Counted from the stretch's first letter, positions 1 to 6,698 are shown. The stretch is 9,736 nt of DNA from Anaerovoracaceae bacterium (GCA_029983755.1 JASBYX010000043.1:1-9736); one strand, 5' to 3'. Notes: generated by a model from the letters alone, not told the origin. A program made the numbers and translations.

Positions 1-42
1 CATCTCACACTGAACATCTCACACTGTACATCTCACAATGTT
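1..42. repeat. 14-bp tandem repeat, three units, at the left edge
   Basis: Units start at 1, 15 and 29, each beginning CATCTCACA. The first two share their first 12 bases, and the third differs by one base within those 12. The last two bases of each unit vary (AA, TA, TT). The array may continue left of the window. It sits about 50 bp beyond the trkH stop codon. It is followed at 39-51 by a short dyad, TGTTCC/GGAACA around a single C. No terminator hairpin with a T-run was found here for the trk operon. The role is unknown; it could be a regulator binding array for a gene to the left, or simple repeat expansion. Confidence 0.8.
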
Positions 43-91
43 CCCGGAACACATTACATGAACCTTATTACTTTTGAAACAATACACTATC

Positions 92-1627
92 CTAAGCCTT
101 ATTTGAATTCCAATAATGAGGTGACAGTAATATAAACAAAGTAAACAGCTCAAGCCTGCCACCAATCATCAGAAGAGCAAGAATAATCTTGGAAAATCCG
201 CTGAAAATGTGGAAATTCATCGTAGGTCCTACAAGCCCAAACCCCGGCCCAACATTTGATAAACAGGTCAAAACCGAGGAAAAAGAAGTTATCACGTCAA
301 AACCGTTAATGGAAATAATCAGGGTACCCACCACAAGCACGAGAAAGTAAAAGAATACAAAATTGGTAATATTCGTTGCTACTTCCTGCCTCAGGTGCTG
401 CCCATTCATTTTAATGAGATAGACGCTGTTTGGATGAGTCTTTTTAAAGAGACCCCGCCTTGCCAGCTTGGCCATGACCACGATTCTTCCAACCTTCATA
501 CCGCCACCTGTGGACGCAGAACTTCCGCCCACAAACATCAGCCCAAGAAGAACAAACTTGCTGAAAGTTGGCCAAAGATCAAAGTCACTCGTCATGTACC
601 CTGTGGTTGACATAACAGAGACAGCCTGGAAAGTTGAATCAGTAAATAGCCTGAAGAAACTATTCCAGTGAAGTGTCTTGTCAGGATCATCATTTAATAG
701 GGATCCGACAACTGCAGTTCCATTACCACCAAATATGTTGCTGTTCAGGGACAGATTCAAAACGATGAGGAAAATTGCAGACCCGATTATCATAAGGTGT
801 ACTTTAAATTCGCTGTCGTGAAAAATCGTCTTAAGCCCCTGTCTGATAGCTATGAAATAAATGTTAAAGTTGATGGCGCAGAGAAACATGAACAAGATGA
901 TTACCCAGTGAATGTATGGGCTGTCAAAGTGAGCGATACTGTCGTTGTACGTTGAAAACCCACCGGTCCCCACCGTTCCGAAAGTGTGAACAAGGGCGTC
1001 ATAGAAGCTCATACCTCCCAGCATCAACAAAACAGTTTCTCCCCCTGTGAACAAAAGATATGCCATGTATAGACTCCTAGCCGTGGTGGTGTATTTTGCA
1101 GACAGTTTGTCCAAGGTAGGTCCAGGCGTTTCGGCACTTGCAATATGTTGTCCCTTGATTCCGGATCCTGAGAGGAAGGCTATTGCCAAAACAATTATCC
1201 CCATACCACCGATCCAATGGGAAAAAGATCTCCAAAACAAAGCGGATTTGGGCAATTTTTCAATATCCGTTAGAATTGTGGATCCCGTAGTGGAAAATCC
1301 TGAACACATTTCAAAAAAGGCTTCGATATAATCTGGAATAGCACCTGAAATCGTAAGTGGGAGAGCACCGATGGCTGCAGCCAAAAGCCAGCAAAGAGAA
1401 ACAGCGAGAAAACCGTCACGAGCATTGAAACGCTGCCTACTTGCATCTATTTTGTAGTACAGAAAAAACCCCACAAGGATGCAGGGTATCATAACTGATA
1501 TAAAAGATGTGATAACATGAGTCTCCCCATAATAGATTCCCGTAAATACTGGTAGCAACATGGCAGCGGCCAATATCATCATGAAGGAGCCCACAAGTTT
1601 CGCTACACTTTTAAAATGCACAGTCAT
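92..1627 (-). CDS. trkH: TrkH family potassium uptake protein (membrane channel subunit)
   Basis: Membrane subunit of a Trk/Ktr-type K+ (possibly Na+-coupled) uptake system. It forms the ion path and is gated by the cytoplasmic TrkA subunit encoded just upstream. The 511-residue protein is strongly hydrophobic throughout. It shows the four imperfect pore repeats of the family: TTGS at about 113-116, VGTGGFS at about 219-225, TTGY at about 341-344 and NVGPGFG at about 458-464. It also has the conserved segment GGSSASTGGGMK (about 367-378) and a C-terminal GGRLELF. Length is close to the usual 480-510. The ATG overlaps the trkA stop as ATGA (1624-1627), so translation is probably coupled; an AAGGA lies about 12 bases upstream inside trkA. 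The gene ends with TAG at 92-94. I see nothing truncated or missing. TrkH rather than KtrB is preferred because the partner has two RCK modules. Confidence 0.95.
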   Translation of the reverse strand: MTVHFKSVAKLVGSFMMILAAAMLLPVFTGIYYGETHVITSFISVMIPCILVGFFLYYKIDASRQRFNARDGFLAVSLCWLLAAAIGALPLTISGAIPDYIEAFFEMCSGFSTTGSTILTDIEKLPKSALFWRSFSHWIGGMGIIVLAIAFLSGSGIKGQHIASAETPGPTLDKLSAKYTTTARSLYMAYLLFTGGETVLLMLGGMSFYDALVHTFGTVGTGGFSTYNDSIAHFDSPYIHWVIILFMFLCAINFNIYFIAIRQGLKTIFHDSEFKVHLMIIGSAIFLIVLNLSLNSNIFGGNGTAVVGSLLNDDPDKTLHWNSFFRLFTDSTFQAVSVMSTTGYMTSDFDLWPTFSKFVLLGLMFVGGSSASTGGGMKVGRIVVMAKLARRGLFKKTHPNSVYLIKMNGQHLRQEVATNITNFVFFYFLVLVVGTLIISINGFDVITSFSSVLTCLSNVGPGFGLVGPTMNFHIFSGFSKIILALLMIGGRLELFTLFILLSPHYWNSNKA

Positions 1628-2985
1628 ATTACTAAAATGTCCTTCTTTTTAAGTAGACGCTCAAGCTCTTCCAGGGCGCTCAAAAGACCGAGAATTATGA
1701 CTCTGTCCCCGGGCACGATCACAGTATCGCCATCTGGTATTATAAATTCATTTCCTCTCCTTATACCGCTTATCAGCACATCGTCAGGGAGATCCAGATC
1801 GGAAATTTTCGTGTTACACATATACATATCGTTGTGAGCAATTATTTCCATAAGTTCAGCCTGTCCTTGAATGAGGACAGCGGAAAGAATCTTCTTGTCA
1901 CCTTGAACGATCCTAAAAACATTGCTGGCGGTGATATCTAGAGGATTCAAAACCATGTCAACACCCATCTTTTCAATGAGACTGGTGTAGCTTTCGTGGC
2001 TGACTTTCGCTATAACATCCTTGATATTGTGATTCTTAGCCGTCAGAGCAAGGAGAAGATTCTCTTCGTCAAAACCGGTCGAAGTTACAAAGGCATCCAT
2101 ATCGTCAAGGTTTTCATCCAGGAGCATCTCAATATCAGTACCATCGCCGTGGAGAACCATGACGTTTCTTAGCTGGGTGGAAAGGGCTTGGGATCTTGAC
2201 TTGTTCTTCTCGATTATCTTAACAGAGGCTCCAAACTCCGACAGCTTTTTACCTAGATAAAAACCTGTCTTACCACCACCGATTATCATTACTTTAGAAA
2301 TGTTGGTGAACTTTCCCCTCTCGTGAACCTTCTTATTTAGTATGGCGATATCGTCTTTGTCACCTGCCATATAAACAAAATCGTCAGCATCTATTACATC
2401 CTCGCCATGGGGAATTATTATTTTTCCCTTCTTGGAAATCGCAATCACCAGAAGATCAGGATACATGTCCCTGAGATGTATCATATTCTTCCCGATGACA
2501 CTTGGAATCCTCTGAGCCTTAAACTCAAGGAGAGAGAACCTTCCGCTAGTGTATACACCGTTGCTCAGCGTATATTTTTCAACCAGGTATTTATAAATTT
2601 CGTTGGTTAAGGCAAGGTCGGGATTCAAGGTGACATCTATATCAAAGGCTTCTTTGATAAGCTCCATCTGGTTCATGTGCTCAGGGTCTCTAACCCTGGC
2701 CATCACCATGTTGGCACCCATCTTCTTGGCGAAGGAGGCGGTAATAATATTAGTCTCATCAGAAGTTGTAACCGCAATGAAAAAATCAAAGCTTGCTATC
2801 TTCAGCTCCTTGAGAAGCCCCGTGTCCCTGCCATCCCCTTGGACAGTCATGACGTCAAGCTGCTGATTGATTCTGTTCACCACATCGCTGTCCTTGTCAA
2901 TAATGGTTATGGAGTGATTACCCTCCGACAAAGCTTCGGCGATCCTGGTGCCAAGTTTACCTGCACCAAGTATAAGAATTTCCAA
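1624..2985 (-). CDS. trkA: TrkA, cytoplasmic nucleotide-binding gating subunit of the potassium uptake system
   Basis: Peripheral regulatory subunit that binds NAD(H) or other nucleotides and gates TrkH. The 453 residues contain two tandem RCK modules, the full-length TrkA plan. The first Rossmann fold opens with GAGKLG (7-12) and has D30 at the end of the second strand, followed by a TrkA-C segment at about 140-225. The second Rossmann fold has GGGKTG (236-241) with E259 at the equivalent position, followed by a second TrkA-C segment at about 370-445. The start is TTG: the family's M-x-I-L-I-x-GAG beginning aligns directly with it, an in-frame TAG lies four codons upstream, and AGGTAGG sits about 9 bases before it. 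It is the first gene of the trkA-trkH operon, driven by the promoter at 3024-3052. In Gram-positives the RCK-C domains of such proteins can bind cyclic di-AMP; that is family knowledge and is not shown by this sequence. Confidence 0.95.
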   Translation of the reverse strand: MEILILGAGKLGTRIAEALSEGNHSITIIDKDSDVVNRINQQLDVMTVQGDGRDTGLLKELKIASFDFFIAVTTSDETNIITASFAKKMGANMVMARVRDPEHMNQMELIKEAFDIDVTLNPDLALTNEIYKYLVEKYTLSNGVYTSGRFSLLEFKAQRIPSVIGKNMIHLRDMYPDLLVIAISKKGKIIIPHGEDVIDADDFVYMAGDKDDIAILNKKVHERGKFTNISKVMIIGGGKTGFYLGKKLSEFGASVKIIEKNKSRSQALSTQLRNVMVLHGDGTDIEMLLDENLDDMDAFVTSTGFDEENLLLALTAKNHNIKDVIAKVSHESYTSLIEKMGVDMVLNPLDITASNVFRIVQGDKKILSAVLIQGQAELMEIIAHNDMYMCNTKISDLDLPDDVLISGIRRGNEFIIPDGDTVIVPGDRVIILGLLSALEELERLLKKKDILVI

Positions 2986-3023
2986 AGAATTTACCTACCT
3001 TTCCAATATTATTGCTACGTTCT

Positions 3024-3052
3024 ATTCTAATTCAATGCGTTGGAATTTGCAA
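3024..3052 (-). promoter_or_regulatory. Promoter of the trkA-trkH operon
   Basis: Read on the minus strand, TTGCAA (3052-3047), a 17-bp spacer and TAGAAT (3029-3024) form a good sigma-70/sigma-A promoter. The predicted transcript starts near 3017, about 30 bases before the TTG start of trkA. It overlaps the divergent promoter at 3040-3068. Confidence 0.7.
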
Positions 3053-3068
3053 GAAAATTTGGTATAAT
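3040..3068 (+). promoter_or_regulatory. Promoter of the metallo-beta-lactamase-fold gene
   Basis: TTGGAA (3040-3045), a 17-bp spacer and a perfect TATAAT (3063-3068), preceded by TGG so that an extended -10 (TGGTATAAT) is present. The predicted start near 3075 gives a leader of about 40 bases. Its -35 box lies inside the spacer of the divergent trk promoter, so the two polymerase sites overlap. Confidence 0.8.
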
Positions 3069-3113
3069 GCTGTCATATCGGGTAGATAATAGATGAAGGA
3101 GATAAAGAAAATT

Positions 3114-3716
3114 ATGAAGATAAACGCCATCGCCCTTGGGTATCTAAAGGCCAACTGTTACACCGTTTACAAGGAAGACGGGGGAGAGTGCATAGTTATA
3201 GATCCGGGCTACAATTCAGCCAAGTATACAGACTTCATCGGAGAGCACAACCTTAGATGCGCGGCTATTTTGTTGACACATAGGCATCCCGACCATGTTG
3301 GAGGGGCTTCTAAACTTGCGGCAAAGCTTAATTGTCCAATATATATGCATAGACAGGATGCGGATGGCTTTAAAGGGCATGTTGACGTTGTCCTTGAGGG
3401 CGGCGAGGAGCTGCTTCTTGCAGGGTTTAAGATTAGGGTTTATCACACGCCGGGACACAGCCCGGGGGGATTGTGTTTTGATTTTTACGAGCACAAAACA
3501 GTTTTCTCCGGTGATACGATTTTCGATGTTGACCTTGGGGTCACTAGGTTTGAAGGCGGCTCCGAGGAGGATCTTGCCTGGTCGTGTAAGAATGTTATAG
3601 ATAAATGGGCGGATGATGTGACGGTGTACCCGGGGCATGATGTGCCTGCGACCATGGCTTATATCAGGGAGAATAACAAGGAATTCATTGCCCTTAGGGA
3701 TGGTAAGAGTAGGTAG
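3114..3716 (+). CDS. Metallo-beta-lactamase-fold hydrolase, glyoxalase II-like (YcbL type)
   Basis: Predicted zinc-dependent hydrolase of the small glyoxalase-II-like group, probably cleaving a thioester; the true substrate is unknown. Counting 200 residues from the chosen start, the metal ligands are complete: THRHPDH (H56, H58, D60, H61), HTPGHS (H115), FSGDT (D134) and YPGHD (H175). The protein is short, lacking the C-terminal substrate domain of classical glyoxalase II, as in YcbL-like proteins. An in-frame ATG at 3093 exists, but AAGGAGAT (3096-3103) falls just after it and 10 bases before the ATG at 3114. The conserved protein also begins at M-K-I-N, so 3114 is preferred. A Cof-type phosphatase follows 86 bp downstream on the same strand, and the two may be cotranscribed because no terminator is seen between them. 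Confidence 0.9.
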   Translation: MKINAIALGYLKANCYTVYKEDGGECIVIDPGYNSAKYTDFIGEHNLRCAAILLTHRHPDHVGGASKLAAKLNCPIYMHRQDADGFKGHVDVVLEGGEELLLAGFKIRVYHTPGHSPGGLCFDFYEHKTVFSGDTIFDVDLGVTRFEGGSEEDLAWSCKNVIDKWADDVTVYPGHDVPATMAYIRENNKEFIALRDGKSR

Positions 3717-3795
3717 GAGTGGTTGATCGCTTTATGTTAATAGAAAGCATGATGTATGGGGGATATGCTCTTAGGTAGTTTTTAGGTAGGAGTGG
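3710..3795 (+). repeat. Duplicated 13-bp Shine-Dalgarno-containing sequence between two genes
   Basis: The 13-mer TAGGTAGGAGTGG occurs at 3710-3722, over the stop codon of the hydrolase gene, and again at 3783-3795, where its AGGAG is the ribosome binding site of the next gene. A shorter TAGGTAG lies at 3772-3778. Between the copies, an ATG at 3734 opens a 14-codon frame ending in TAG at 3776-3778. The spacing of the first copy to that ATG is too long for a convincing gene. The pattern suggests a local duplication or the remains of a lost gene start. Confidence 0.6.
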
Positions 3796-3802
3796 ATATT
3801 GA

Positions 3803-4651
3803 ATGAATAATTTCAGCGAGAATTTCGATATAAAAATGGTGGGACTTGATCTTGATGGAACCACCCTTAAGTATGGGGATGTTTTTTCTGAGAGAACCCT
3901 TGAGGCTTTTAGAAGGGCTAAGGAAAAGGGCGTGCACATTGTCATAGCAACGGGCAGGACTATGAAGTCTCTGCCGCCTAAACTCTTTGAAATTCCTCAG
4001 GTTGAGTTTGTTATCACATCAAACGGTGCCCATATAACTAGGCTTTCGGATATGAAGACAATATATGAGGATATTATCAGTCCTGAGGCTGCAGAATATG
4101 TTGTCAGTAAGACAGAGAATCTGGGATATATTATGGAGGCGTTCATTGATGGGGTGGCATATATAGATAGGAAGGTCTATATGGCCATGGAGGAAAGCCC
4201 ACAGGAATTTCGGTATAGGGATGTGGACTATGTTTTGAACACTAGAATACCCGTTGATGATGTGTATGAGTATACTCTTGATCACAGTCACAATATCGAG
4301 AACATCTCCATAACTTTCCCAGGAGAAGAGGATAGACGAAGACTGGTGAACGAATTTGGAGAAATTGATGGAATAACATTGACTTCATCATTTCCTCATA
4401 ACATTGAAATTGGTGGAAAAACCACCAGCAAAGCACAGGCGCTTTCTCATCTTCTTGACATGTTTAACCTCACTCGCAAGAATCTCATGGCTTGTGGTGA
4501 CAGCCCAAATGACGGGAAGATGATTGAACTTGCTGCAATTGGTGTTGCCATGGGAAACAGTCATCCATACATACTTGACATAGCTGATCACGTTACGGAT
4601 AGCTGTTATGACGACGGGGTTGCTAAGGCTATAGAGAGGTTTGTGCTGTAG
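3803..4651 (+). CDS. Cof-type HAD-IIB family hydrolase (predicted phosphatase)
   Basis: Cytoplasmic Mg2+-dependent phosphatase of the Cof subfamily, whose members typically act on sugar phosphates or similar small metabolites. The exact substrate cannot be read from the sequence. The 282 residues show all four HAD motifs: DLDGT with nucleophile D16 and acid/base D18, the IATGR of motif II (T50, R52), the motif III lysine in GGKTTSKAQAL (probably K210) and GDSPND (D233, D237). The region between motifs II and III, about 85-200, is the C2B cap. Length is normal for the family. The ATG at 3803 is supported by AGGAG (3788-3792) ten bases upstream. It lies downstream of the glyoxalase-like gene, possibly in the same transcript. 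The stretch after its stop is T-rich without a GC hairpin, so termination is not obvious. Confidence 0.93.
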   Translation: MNNFSENFDIKMVGLDLDGTTLKYGDVFSERTLEAFRRAKEKGVHIVIATGRTMKSLPPKLFEIPQVEFVITSNGAHITRLSDMKTIYEDIISPEAAEYVVSKTENLGYIMEAFIDGVAYIDRKVYMAMEESPQEFRYRDVDYVLNTRIPVDDVYEYTLDHSHNIENISITFPGEEDRRRLVNEFGEIDGITLTSSFPHNIEIGGKTTSKAQALSHLLDMFNLTRKNLMACGDSPNDGKMIELAAIGVAMGNSHPYILDIADHVTDSCYDDGVAKAIERFVL

Positions 4652-4743
4652 GCTAGTTTTTGTTTCTTTCCTTATTTTGTTATTTAATACAAAGATTGTG
4701 GCAAAATTAGTGCGTAAAATTAATGTAAATTATGAATTAATAC

Positions 4744-4772
4744 TTGTGTTCAGGCACTTGTTGTTATAGAAT
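4744..4772 (+). promoter_or_regulatory. Promoter of the surface protein gene
   Basis: TTGTGT (4744-4749), a 17-bp spacer and TAGAAT (4767-4772) make a plausible housekeeping promoter. The start would be near 4779, giving a leader of about 57 bases. A shifted -10 reading, TATAGA at 4765-4770, would give only 15 bp spacing. Confidence 0.5.
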
Positions 4773-4791
4773 AAAGTTGTAAAAGAGTTAT

Positions 4792-4811
4792 CTTAAGAAA
4801 ATTTTCTAAAG
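4792..4811 (+). promoter_or_regulatory. Palindrome in the leader of the surface protein gene
   Basis: The 12 bases AGAAAATTTTCT (4796-4807) are a perfect dyad. The flanks CTTA and AAAG extend it to 20 bp with a single mismatched pair. It lies downstream of the predicted transcription start and 24 bases before the ATG. It could bind a repressor, although AT-rich dyads also arise by chance. Confidence 0.35.
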
Positions 4812-4835
4812 ACTATTTTAAGAAAGGAAGCTATC

Positions 4836-6068
4836 ATGAAGAACGTAAAGAAAATCGTAGCGTGCGCTTTCGCTTTGATGTTGGTAGTGACATTCATGCC
4901 TGCTACCAAAGTTTTAGCTGAAACGCCAGCAGAAGAACAGCCTCCTGTTGCTGCTCCGGACAACGAGACAGCAACTGATGGAAATGCAGCACAGCCTGGT
5001 ACTACTAATGATCAAGGTGGCAAGAAAGAGACAACTGCAGATCCAAAGACTGGAAACGAGAACACTGTTGCTAATACAACAGATGGAAATCCGGCAGCTG
5101 TTCCAAAGAAAGAAGAAAGCAAGGAGCAGAAGAAGAAGGTAGAGTTTACAATAACATTGGAAAACGAACCTGTTAAAGAAGTCAACAACATTGTGTTAAC
5201 TGTTGTGCCGCTGCTTGATGATAAGACTACAGATCAAAAAGCTACACAAACAACTGTAAATGTATTTAGACCTGAAAAAAAAGGGAACCCGTGGAAGGCT
5301 GTTGCTGAAGTAACAATTGTTAACCAAGATGGTAAAAAAGTACCTGGGTATAGAATTAGCCCTTATCACTCAAGGATATTCACTCTCGATGAAAAAAATA
5401 GTAAAATCGATATAACATCAGGAAAGGCAACTGTCAAGCTACATGTCAATAATGCGAAGGTTTTTAAACCAACGATTATTTTTAAGGATGGCATTAAGGA
5501 TGGCATTAAGGATGAATTAGTTAAGCTTGGAGGCTATGGGATTATGTTTCAGGTAATACCATATGATAAAGAAGGCCTTGATTTAACACCGCTTGAGTTT
5601 AAATCACTTAATATTGAAATGGGTTGGGACCCAGATCGACTCCAGTCAATAGGCAATCTTTTAAAAAATGGGAAGTTAGATGGAAGCATAAGATATGAAC
5701 CTGACACATATATTTGGATGATTCCTACTGGAGGCATTAGTACTGATGAACTTAATGCTAAAGAAGAAAAAGCAACGAAGGAGTTTCTCAGCAAATACGA
5801 TGTTAAGATTACCTCGCCTCTTAACGAAAATGGTGAGATGACCTTGACTGTAAGCAAAAAGGCTCAGGAACCACCTAAGAAGACACCAGGTAAAACTACT
5901 CCGGCAAATCCGGCAAATCCGGTAAAGACTGTGGAAAAGAAAACAGTTAAGGGTGTAAAGGGTGGAAAAAACACTCCTAACACAGGTGACAACAGCCCAC
6001 TACTGCCTCTAGCAGGTCTTGCAATAGTAGCTGCAGGTGCATTGGTTGTAGCAAGAAAGCACGCATAA
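4836..6068 (+). CDS. Secreted, sortase-anchored surface protein of unknown function (TPNTG sorting signal)
   Basis: Predicted cell-wall-anchored protein of 410 residues. An N-terminal signal peptide (basic MKNVKK, hydrophobic core 8-20, likely cleavage after V-L-A at 28) is followed by a disordered P/A/T/E-rich and then lysine-rich stalk at about 29-101. A folded-looking, beta-strand-rich region covers about 102-345. A second P/K-rich linker spans about 346-378. The C terminus has TPNTG (380-384), a hydrophobic segment (388-405) and the basic tail RKHA, the classic layout of a sortase substrate. The usual leucine of LPXTG is replaced by threonine, recalling the (S/N/P)PXTG signals of some clostridial sortases. 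I recognise no ligand-binding domain in the central part. AAGAAAGGAAG ends five bases before the ATG. The gene stands alone with its own promoter and a terminator at 6159-6187. No sortase gene is in the window. Confidence 0.85.
   Translation: MKNVKKIVACAFALMLVVTFMPATKVLAETPAEEQPPVAAPDNETATDGNAAQPGTTNDQGGKKETTADPKTGNENTVANTTDGNPAAVPKKEESKEQKKKVEFTITLENEPVKEVNNIVLTVVPLLDDKTTDQKATQTTVNVFRPEKKGNPWKAVAEVTIVNQDGKKVPGYRISPYHSRIFTLDEKNSKIDITSGKATVKLHVNNAKVFKPTIIFKDGIKDGIKDELVKLGGYGIMFQVIPYDKEGLDLTPLEFKSLNIEMGWDPDRLQSIGNLLKNGKLDGSIRYEPDTYIWMIPTGGISTDELNAKEEKATKEFLSKYDVKITSPLNENGEMTLTVSKKAQEPPKKTPGKTTPANPANPVKTVEKKTVKGVKGGKNTPNTGDNSPLLPLAGLAIVAAGALVVARKHA
5482..5514 (+). repeat. In-frame 12-bp tandem repeat inside the surface protein gene
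   Basis: A 12-bp unit (for example AAGGATGGCATT at 5484-5495) is repeated about 2.75 times and encodes K-D-G-I-K-D-G-I-K-D from about residue 217. Copy-number change would keep the reading frame and only alter the length of this segment. Confidence 0.8.
5901..5926 (+). repeat. In-frame 9-bp tandem repeat in the C-terminal linker of the surface protein
   Basis: CCGGCAAAT occurs at 5901-5909 and 5910-5918 and then degenerates to CCGGTAAA. It encodes P-A-N-P-A-N-P-V-K in the proline/lysine linker before the sorting signal. This is typical of wall-spanning linkers whose length drifts by slippage. Confidence 0.75.
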
Positions 6069-6111
6069 CTCTTTTTAAAAGGTAAAGTAGAATTACCTAA
6101 CAATCAAATAT

Positions 6112-6142
6112 CAATCCAATTCAGATCAGCCGAATTAGATTG
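6112..6142. other. Hairpin downstream of the surface protein gene
   Basis: The 11-base arms at 6112-6122 and 6132-6142 enclose a 9-base loop. On the plus strand one C-A mismatch interrupts the stem; on the minus strand the same position is a U-G pair. There is no T-run after it on the plus strand. It may protect the 3' end of the mRNA upstream of the true terminator. A smaller hairpin, GGTAA/TTACC at 6081-6097, precedes it. Confidence 0.5.
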
Positions 6143-6158
6143 GGAGTAAGAATTTACG

Positions 6159-6187
6159 AAGAGCTCACTGTTTTGTGAGCTCTTTTT
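6159..6187 (+). terminator. Rho-independent terminator of the surface protein gene
   Basis: A perfect 10-bp stem (AAGAGCTCAC at 6159-6168 with GTGAGCTCTT at 6175-6184) has a 6-base loop and is followed by T to 6187. With the A-rich left foot it could also work on the minus strand. Confidence 0.85.
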
Positions 6188-6197
6188 GTATACGCAA

Positions 6198-6230
6198 AAA
6201 AGCAACCAGATTATATGGCTGCTTTTATTT
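6198..6230. terminator. Second terminator-like hairpin, better formed on the minus strand
   Basis: Arms AAAAGCAACCA (6198-6208) and TGGCTGCTTTT (6216-6226) pair with one A-C mismatch on the plus strand, followed by ATTTT. On the minus strand the mismatch becomes G-U, and the stem is followed by an uninterrupted T-run ending at 6196. It may therefore terminate leftward transcription from the islet region, or act bidirectionally as a backstop. Confidence 0.6.
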
Positions 6231-6333
6231 TAATGCAGGAGATTTCTTTTATAGAATTTTTTTATCTCAGCATTTTAAACCGTGATTTGAGGAAACGTTA
6301 AAAACTTTAAGACTTAAAAAATTTTAAAAAAGT

Positions 6334-6510
6334 TTTGAAAAAACCGTGAATTTGGTGGTAGGTTTTACATAACAGATGGAAGAGGGAAAACCTTTTAAAG
6401 CAAGGTTGTGAAGTCAGCGACCAAAACAACGGCAAACAAAACAAAAAAATAAAAAAAATTTGAAAAAAGCCGGGAATTTGGTGGTGGATTTTACATAACA
6501 GGTAGAGGAG
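6334..6510. repeat. Two diverged 52-bp direct repeats, 125 bp apart
   Basis: Copies at 6334-6384 and 6459-6510 match at 45 of 52 aligned positions by eye: six substitutions and one gap. All substitutions but one are A/G exchanges. Both contain GAATTTGGTGGT followed by TTTTACATAACAG. In copy 1, AAAACC and GGTTTT can pair around a 15-base loop that shows GGTGGT; copy 2 keeps the fold with one G-A mismatch. A shorter resemblance, AAACCGTGATTTGA, begins near 6278. Downstream of each copy there is weaker similarity around AGCGACCAAA and AAGCACCAAA, so the repeated unit may originally have been the full 125 bp. Confidence 0.8.
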
Positions 6511-6579
6511 CTAAGCACCAAAGGAAAACGCCAAGAGCGGCGAGCCAAAGTGTTCGTTTTAAGCGTTTACCTGTAGTTT

Positions 6580-6605
6580 TACGGCGGTGGTCGTACGGCG
6601 GTGGT
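6580..6605. repeat. 12-bp GC-rich direct repeat
   Basis: TACGGCGGTGGT occurs at 6580-6591 and 6594-6605, a 14-bp period. It is followed by GCATGAA twice (6607-6613 and 6618-6624). The composition is unlike the AT-rich genes that follow. The GGTGGT core recalls the loop sequence of the 52-bp repeats upstream. No function can be assigned. Confidence 0.7.
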
Positions 6606-6698
6606 TGCATGAACCCGCATGAAGAGAACAAGCGTTATTTTTGCATGCTTTAAAAACTGGATAGCGTTAGCTAATTGGCAAAAGAAAGGAATTTTAAA

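Larger units (their letters stand above)
6231..6698. other. Gene-free stretch with repeats before the small-gene islet
   Basis: No open frame with a convincing ribosome binding site was found on either strand across these roughly 470 bases. The content is unusual. The left two thirds is A-rich with several A6-A8 runs and carries the two 52-bp repeats. An 8-bp inverted pair, AAAACTTT (6301-6308) with AAAGTTTT (6329-6336), precedes the first repeat. The stretch 6511-6605 is much richer in GC and holds a 12-bp duplication. No confident promoter for the gene at 6699 was found; TTGCAT at 6641-6646 lacks a good -10 partner. A structured leader RNA, an untranslated RNA or decayed mobile DNA are all possible. 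Confidence 0.5.

Noticed and set aside
3093..3113. Upstream ATG giving a seven-residue longer metallo-hydrolase
   Set aside because: The ribosome binding site AAGGAGAT lies downstream of this ATG, and the conserved protein begins at the ATG at 3114.
6334..6605. CRISPR array or plasmid iterons
   Set aside because: There are only two diverged long copies and one pair of 12-mers, with irregular spacing, no cas genes and no replication protein in the window.
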